DNA from: CATQHW01 sp965215345
GTDB lineage: Bacteria > Spirochaetota > Spirochaetia > SZUA-6 > Bin103
Assembly (NCBI GenBank): GCA_965215345.1
Contig: CBDCDL010000001.1
Coordinates: forward strand, 744,001 to 808,000
Length of the DNA: 64,000 bases
Direction: 5' to 3'
The notes under the pieces are model-generated. The model saw only the letters and a list, made by a program, of their open reading frames with translations. It had not been told where the DNA came from and ran no database searches. Of this stretch, positions 61,224 through 64,000 are shown piece by piece. The position numbers were made by a program, and so were the translations under genes. Numbering within the stretch: position 1 is the first letter of the stretch; each line of letters begins with the position of its first letter.

Positions 61224-64000
61224 GTGACTGGAGTTAGGCTGATCGAGGCTGCGTTTCCGCTAAAGCAGGTGTCGCTGGATTCGGTGCACGAGAAGAACGT
61301 GCGGCACGGGCATTTGTCGACGCTACACATCTGGCCGGCGCGGCGGCCGCTGGCGGCGAGCCGGGCAGCGCTCCTGGCGGCGCTGTTGCCGGATCCGGGG
61401 AGCCGGGAGACTCGCTTGGCCGTGCTGGAACGGATGGCGGGGCGCGTGGTGAAGGTGCCGAGCGTTGCCGGCGACCGGATGCGGGAGGAAACGCGCGGCG
61501 GCATCTTGCACTGGGGCCGAGACGACGAGGGCGAGATCGCGCGGTTTCGCGCCGAGATCAGGCAGGCGTTCGACGGGCGGGCGCCGCGGGTGCTCGATCC
61601 GTTCGCCGGCGGCGGGGCGATCCCACTGGAGGCGATGCGGCTCGGCTGCGAGGCGGTGGCGGCGGACCTCAACCCGGTGGCGTGGTTCATTCTGCGCTGC
61701 ACCCTGCACTATCCGCGGTTGATGGCCGGCGAGACTCGGCCGCTGCCGGCGTTTGCGCTGGAGGAACGGGACTTCCTCCAAGCGTTTCTGAAGGCGCAAG
61801 GGATGACGAACGCGACCGCGCTGCGCGAGGAACTTGCCCGGCATGGGCATGGCGACGGCGAGGCGGTGCACGTGCCGGCGCTTCCATTGGAGTCGGCGCC
61901 GGTCGAGCGTGCGGACTTCGCGTGGCATCTGCGTGCGTGGGGACGACGGGGGCTGGCCGCGGCGAGAGCCGCGCTGGCGGCGCGCTACCCGACCTACGCG
62001 GAGTTCGAACCGGTGCGACGCAAGGGTCGGCGCCGCGCGACGCCGCAGATCGCGGTGCGCTATCGGTCCCGGCCCCCGACGCTGCTGCAGCCGGACGCAG
62101 ACGGGCAGGTGTCCGTGGCGGCGCTCAACGCGGAGTTCGATTCGCTCTATCTGGAGGACGAAGCGAACCCGCGCTGGGTGGCGAAGCCGGCGGTGGCGTA
62201 TCTGTGGGCGCGCACGATCCGCTGCGCGAGCTGCCGAGCGGAGATCCCGCTTCTCAAGACGCGCTGGTTGTGCAAGACGGCGCGCAAGCGTGTGCTGCTC
62301 ACGATGGAGCTGCGTGATGATGGCATGGGCGTCGGGTTCCGCATTAGATCTGACGTTCCCGTTGGCAGCGGCACCGCGGCGCGGAGACGCGAGCACGATG
62401 GCGTGCTGGGGGCCGGCACAATGAGCGGGAGCGGCGCGACCTGCCCGTGCTGCGGCACGATCGTGACCATGAAAGACCTGCGGGCCGCAGGCCGCGCGGG
62501 ACGGCTCGGCGAGCGCATGACCGCCGTCGTGGTGGACGGACAGCAGGGAAAGGAATACCGCTTGCCAACTGCCGAGGAAATCGCGGGGGCTCGGGTCATG
62601 GCAGACGAGCTTGACGCGATCTACGCCGAGGTGCCGTTCGGCCTGCCGACCGAACCGACGCCGAGCCAACGAAGCCTCGGCATGCGCGTGCCGAGTTACG
62701 GTTTCGACACGTGGCGCACACTCTTCACGGATCGGCAACTCCTGGCGCTGGGTACGTTCCTGCGGGCGATCCGTCGTTGCTCCAACGACATGGGCGACTA
62801 CCCGGACTCGTGGTGTGAGGCGTTGATCGCGTACCTGTGCTGCACCTTCAGCAAGCTCACCGACTACAGCAGCGCCATCTGTTCCTGGCATAACGGCGGC
62901 CAGAAGCTACGCAACACTTTCGCCCGCTTTGCGCTGCCGATGGTGTGGGACTACTGCGAAGTCAACCCGCTGTCCGACACTTCCGGGGGATTCGCCGCGA
63001 TGACGGAGTGGGTGGCGCGCTCCGTGGACCACGCGCTGGCGGCGACCGCCTCGGCACCCGATCCCACGATCCATGCCGGGAGCGCCATCGACTTGCGAGT
63101 GGACGGCGTAGACCTGATCTGCACCGACCCGCCGTACTACGACGCCATTCCCTACTCGGATCTGATGGACTTTTTCTACGTCTGGCTGCGGCGGGTGCTG
63201 CACGGGCTGACGCCGGAAACCGACGCTGTGTTCGCAGAGCCGCTCGGTCCGAAGTGGGACGCGGACGCTGGCGACGGCGAGTTGATCGACGACGCCAGTC
63301 GCTTCGGCGGCGACCGACACGAGTCCAAGCGCAACTACGAAGACGGGATGGCGCGCGCCTTCTGCCGCTTCCACGATGCGTTGCGGGACGACGGGCGGCT
63401 GGTGATCGTGTTCGCCAACAAGTCGCCGGACGCTTGGGAGACGCTGGTTTCGGCGCTGATTCGTGCGGGCTTCGTGGTGGACGGCTCCTGGCCGATCCAG
63501 ACCGAGATGCAGAATCGCCAGCGCTCACTGTCTTCGGCGGCGCTCTCGTCCTCGATCTGGCTGGTGTGCCGAAAGCGCCCGGGGGCGGCTCGGCCCGGCT
63601 GGGACGGAACGGTACTCGCCGAGATGCAGGAGAACGTCACAGAGCGGCTGCGCGACTTCTGGGATGCCGGCATCCGCGGGCCGGACTTCGTGTGGGCGGC
63701 GACCGGTCCGGCGCTGGAGGCGTTCAGCCGCCACCCGGTGGTGCGCACGGCGGACGTGCAAGGCGGACGGTTGACGGTCGCCGAGTTCCTGCGCCACGTG
63801 CGGCGCATGGTGGTCGGCTTCGTCGTGAACCGGCTGCTGCAGGGCGATGGCGGGCCGAGCGGTGAGCTGGACGAACCGACCACCTACTACCTGCTGCATC
63901 GCAACGACTTCGGTCTGGGGTCGGCCCCTGCCGGCGCCTGCATCCTCTACGCGCTGTCGTGCAACCTGTCGGACGCCGACCTTGCCGGGCGCCTCGACCT
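61224..64000 (+). CDS. drmMI: DUF1156 adenine-specific DNA methylase, DrmMI-like (3' end outside window)
   Basis: 925 residues visible. It starts VTGVRLIEAAFPLKQVSL with the DUF1156 block (VRHGHLSTLHIWPARRPLA). SAM-binding motif I is VLDPFAGGGAIPLEAMR (about 122-139). A zinc ribbon has Cys in RCASCRAEIP and CPCCGTIV. The catalytic motif is CTDPPYYDAIPYSDLMDF (DPPY; about 633), followed by VIVFANKSPDAWETL. COG1743 methylases of this type are DrmMI in class 1 DISARM, marking self DNA. GTG 61224 is chosen because a GAGG lies 5 bases before it; GTG 61206 is possible. drmA, drmB and drmC would be expected beyond the window. Confidence 0.85.
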   Translation, partial: MTGVRLIEAAFPLKQVSLDSVHEKNVRHGHLSTLHIWPARRPLAASRAALLAALLPDPGSRETRLAVLERMAGRVVKVPSVAGDRMREETRGGILHWGRDDEGEIARFRAEIRQAFDGRAPRVLDPFAGGGAIPLEAMRLGCEAVAADLNPVAWFILRCTLHYPRLMAGETRPLPAFALEERDFLQAFLKAQGMTNATALREELARHGHGDGEAVHVPALPLESAPVERADFAWHLRAWGRRGLAAARAALAARYPTYAEFEPVRRKGRRRATPQIAVRYRSRPPTLLQPDADGQVSVAALNAEFDSLYLEDEANPRWVAKPAVAYLWARTIRCASCRAEIPLLKTRWLCKTARKRVLLTMELRDDGMGVGFRIRSDVPVGSGTAARRREHDGVLGAGTMSGSGATCPCCGTIVTMKDLRAAGRAGRLGERMTAVVVDGQQGKEYRLPTAEEIAGARVMADELDAIYAEVPFGLPTEPTPSQRSLGMRVPSYGFDTWRTLFTDRQLLALGTFLRAIRRCSNDMGDYPDSWCEALIAYLCCTFSKLTDYSSAICSWHNGGQKLRNTFARFALPMVWDYCEVNPLSDTSGGFAAMTEWVARSVDHALAATASAPDPTIHAGSAIDLRVDGVDLICTDPPYYDAIPYSDLMDFFYVWLRRVLHGLTPETDAVFAEPLGPKWDADAGDGELIDDASRFGGDRHESKRNYEDGMARAFCRFHDALRDDGRLVIVFANKSPDAWETLVSALIRAGFVVDGSWPIQTEMQNRQRSLSSAALSSSIWLVCRKRPGAARPGWDGTVLAEMQENVTERLRDFWDAGIRGPDFVWAATGPALEAFSRHPVVRTADVQGGRLTVAEFLRHVRRMVVGFVVNRLLQGDGGPSGELDEPTTYYLLHRNDFGLGSAPAGACILYALSCNLSDADLAGRLD

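Overview
The window is G+C-rich (about two thirds by eye), densely packed DNA from a Gram-negative-type bacterium. It encodes a beta-barrel protein ending in Phe, a lipoprotein and a periplasmic amidase. The Gx-transporter/NusG-domain-II pair, the IMP dehydrogenase variant and the LysW pathway would fit a high-GC spirochaete or a similar marine or symbiont lineage; this placement is an inference. There are no rRNA or tRNA genes and no CRISPR array. Many genes overlap by ATGA or GTGA, so most are in translationally coupled operons.

Layout. 1-4.8 kb: iron(III) ABC transporter (minus strand), divergent from a HugZ/DUF2470-type haem or flavin protein, with a palindromic operator candidate between them. 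5.1-9.8 kb: LysW carrier-protein operon for lysine and/or ornithine synthesis (lysW-X-Y-amidotransferase-Z-J); lysZ apparently starts at CTG. 9.8-14.6 kb: outer-membrane protein, transaldolase-like enzyme, MntA/HepT toxin-antitoxin pair, spore-photolyase-like radical SAM protein, enolase-superfamily dehydratase. 14.7-26.9 kb: N-methylglutamate pathway for methylamine use. mgdABCD-type dehydrogenase genes are separated from gmaS-mgsABC by 2.8 kb holding two small secreted or membrane proteins, a frameshifted tyrosine recombinase, and decayed fragments of gmaS and soxB/mgdA. The fragments suggest a former second copy of this operon.

26.9-35.5 kb: housekeeping genes on the minus strand (GIY-YIG protein, acidic-tail protein, glmS, SDR, yedK-like, guaB, serS, precorrin-2 dehydrogenase). 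35.6-52.3 kb: PfkB kinase, PAP2 phosphatase, DUF192 lipoprotein, AAA/PD-(D/E)XK protein, xseA/xseB, amidase, GerMN and DUF3604 proteins, Gx transporter/NusG II, metK, mfd, Uma2 nuclease.

52.4-64.0 kb: a defence island. It starts with a frameshifted HigA-like antitoxin. Next comes an SNF2 helicase with an N-terminal XRE helix-turn-helix and a C-terminal DUF3883-like domain, then a cassette (retropepsin-like protease, DUF262, DUF3696-type AAA ATPase, unknown protein), an Abi_C-type abortive-infection protein, and the start of a DUF1156 adenine methylase running off the end. Helicase plus DUF1156 methylase is the head of a class 1 DISARM locus. The end of the helicase gene is repeated 3.75 kb downstream, so the cassette looks inserted between the two DISARM genes. 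This DISARM-embedded module is the best candidate for an undescribed system.
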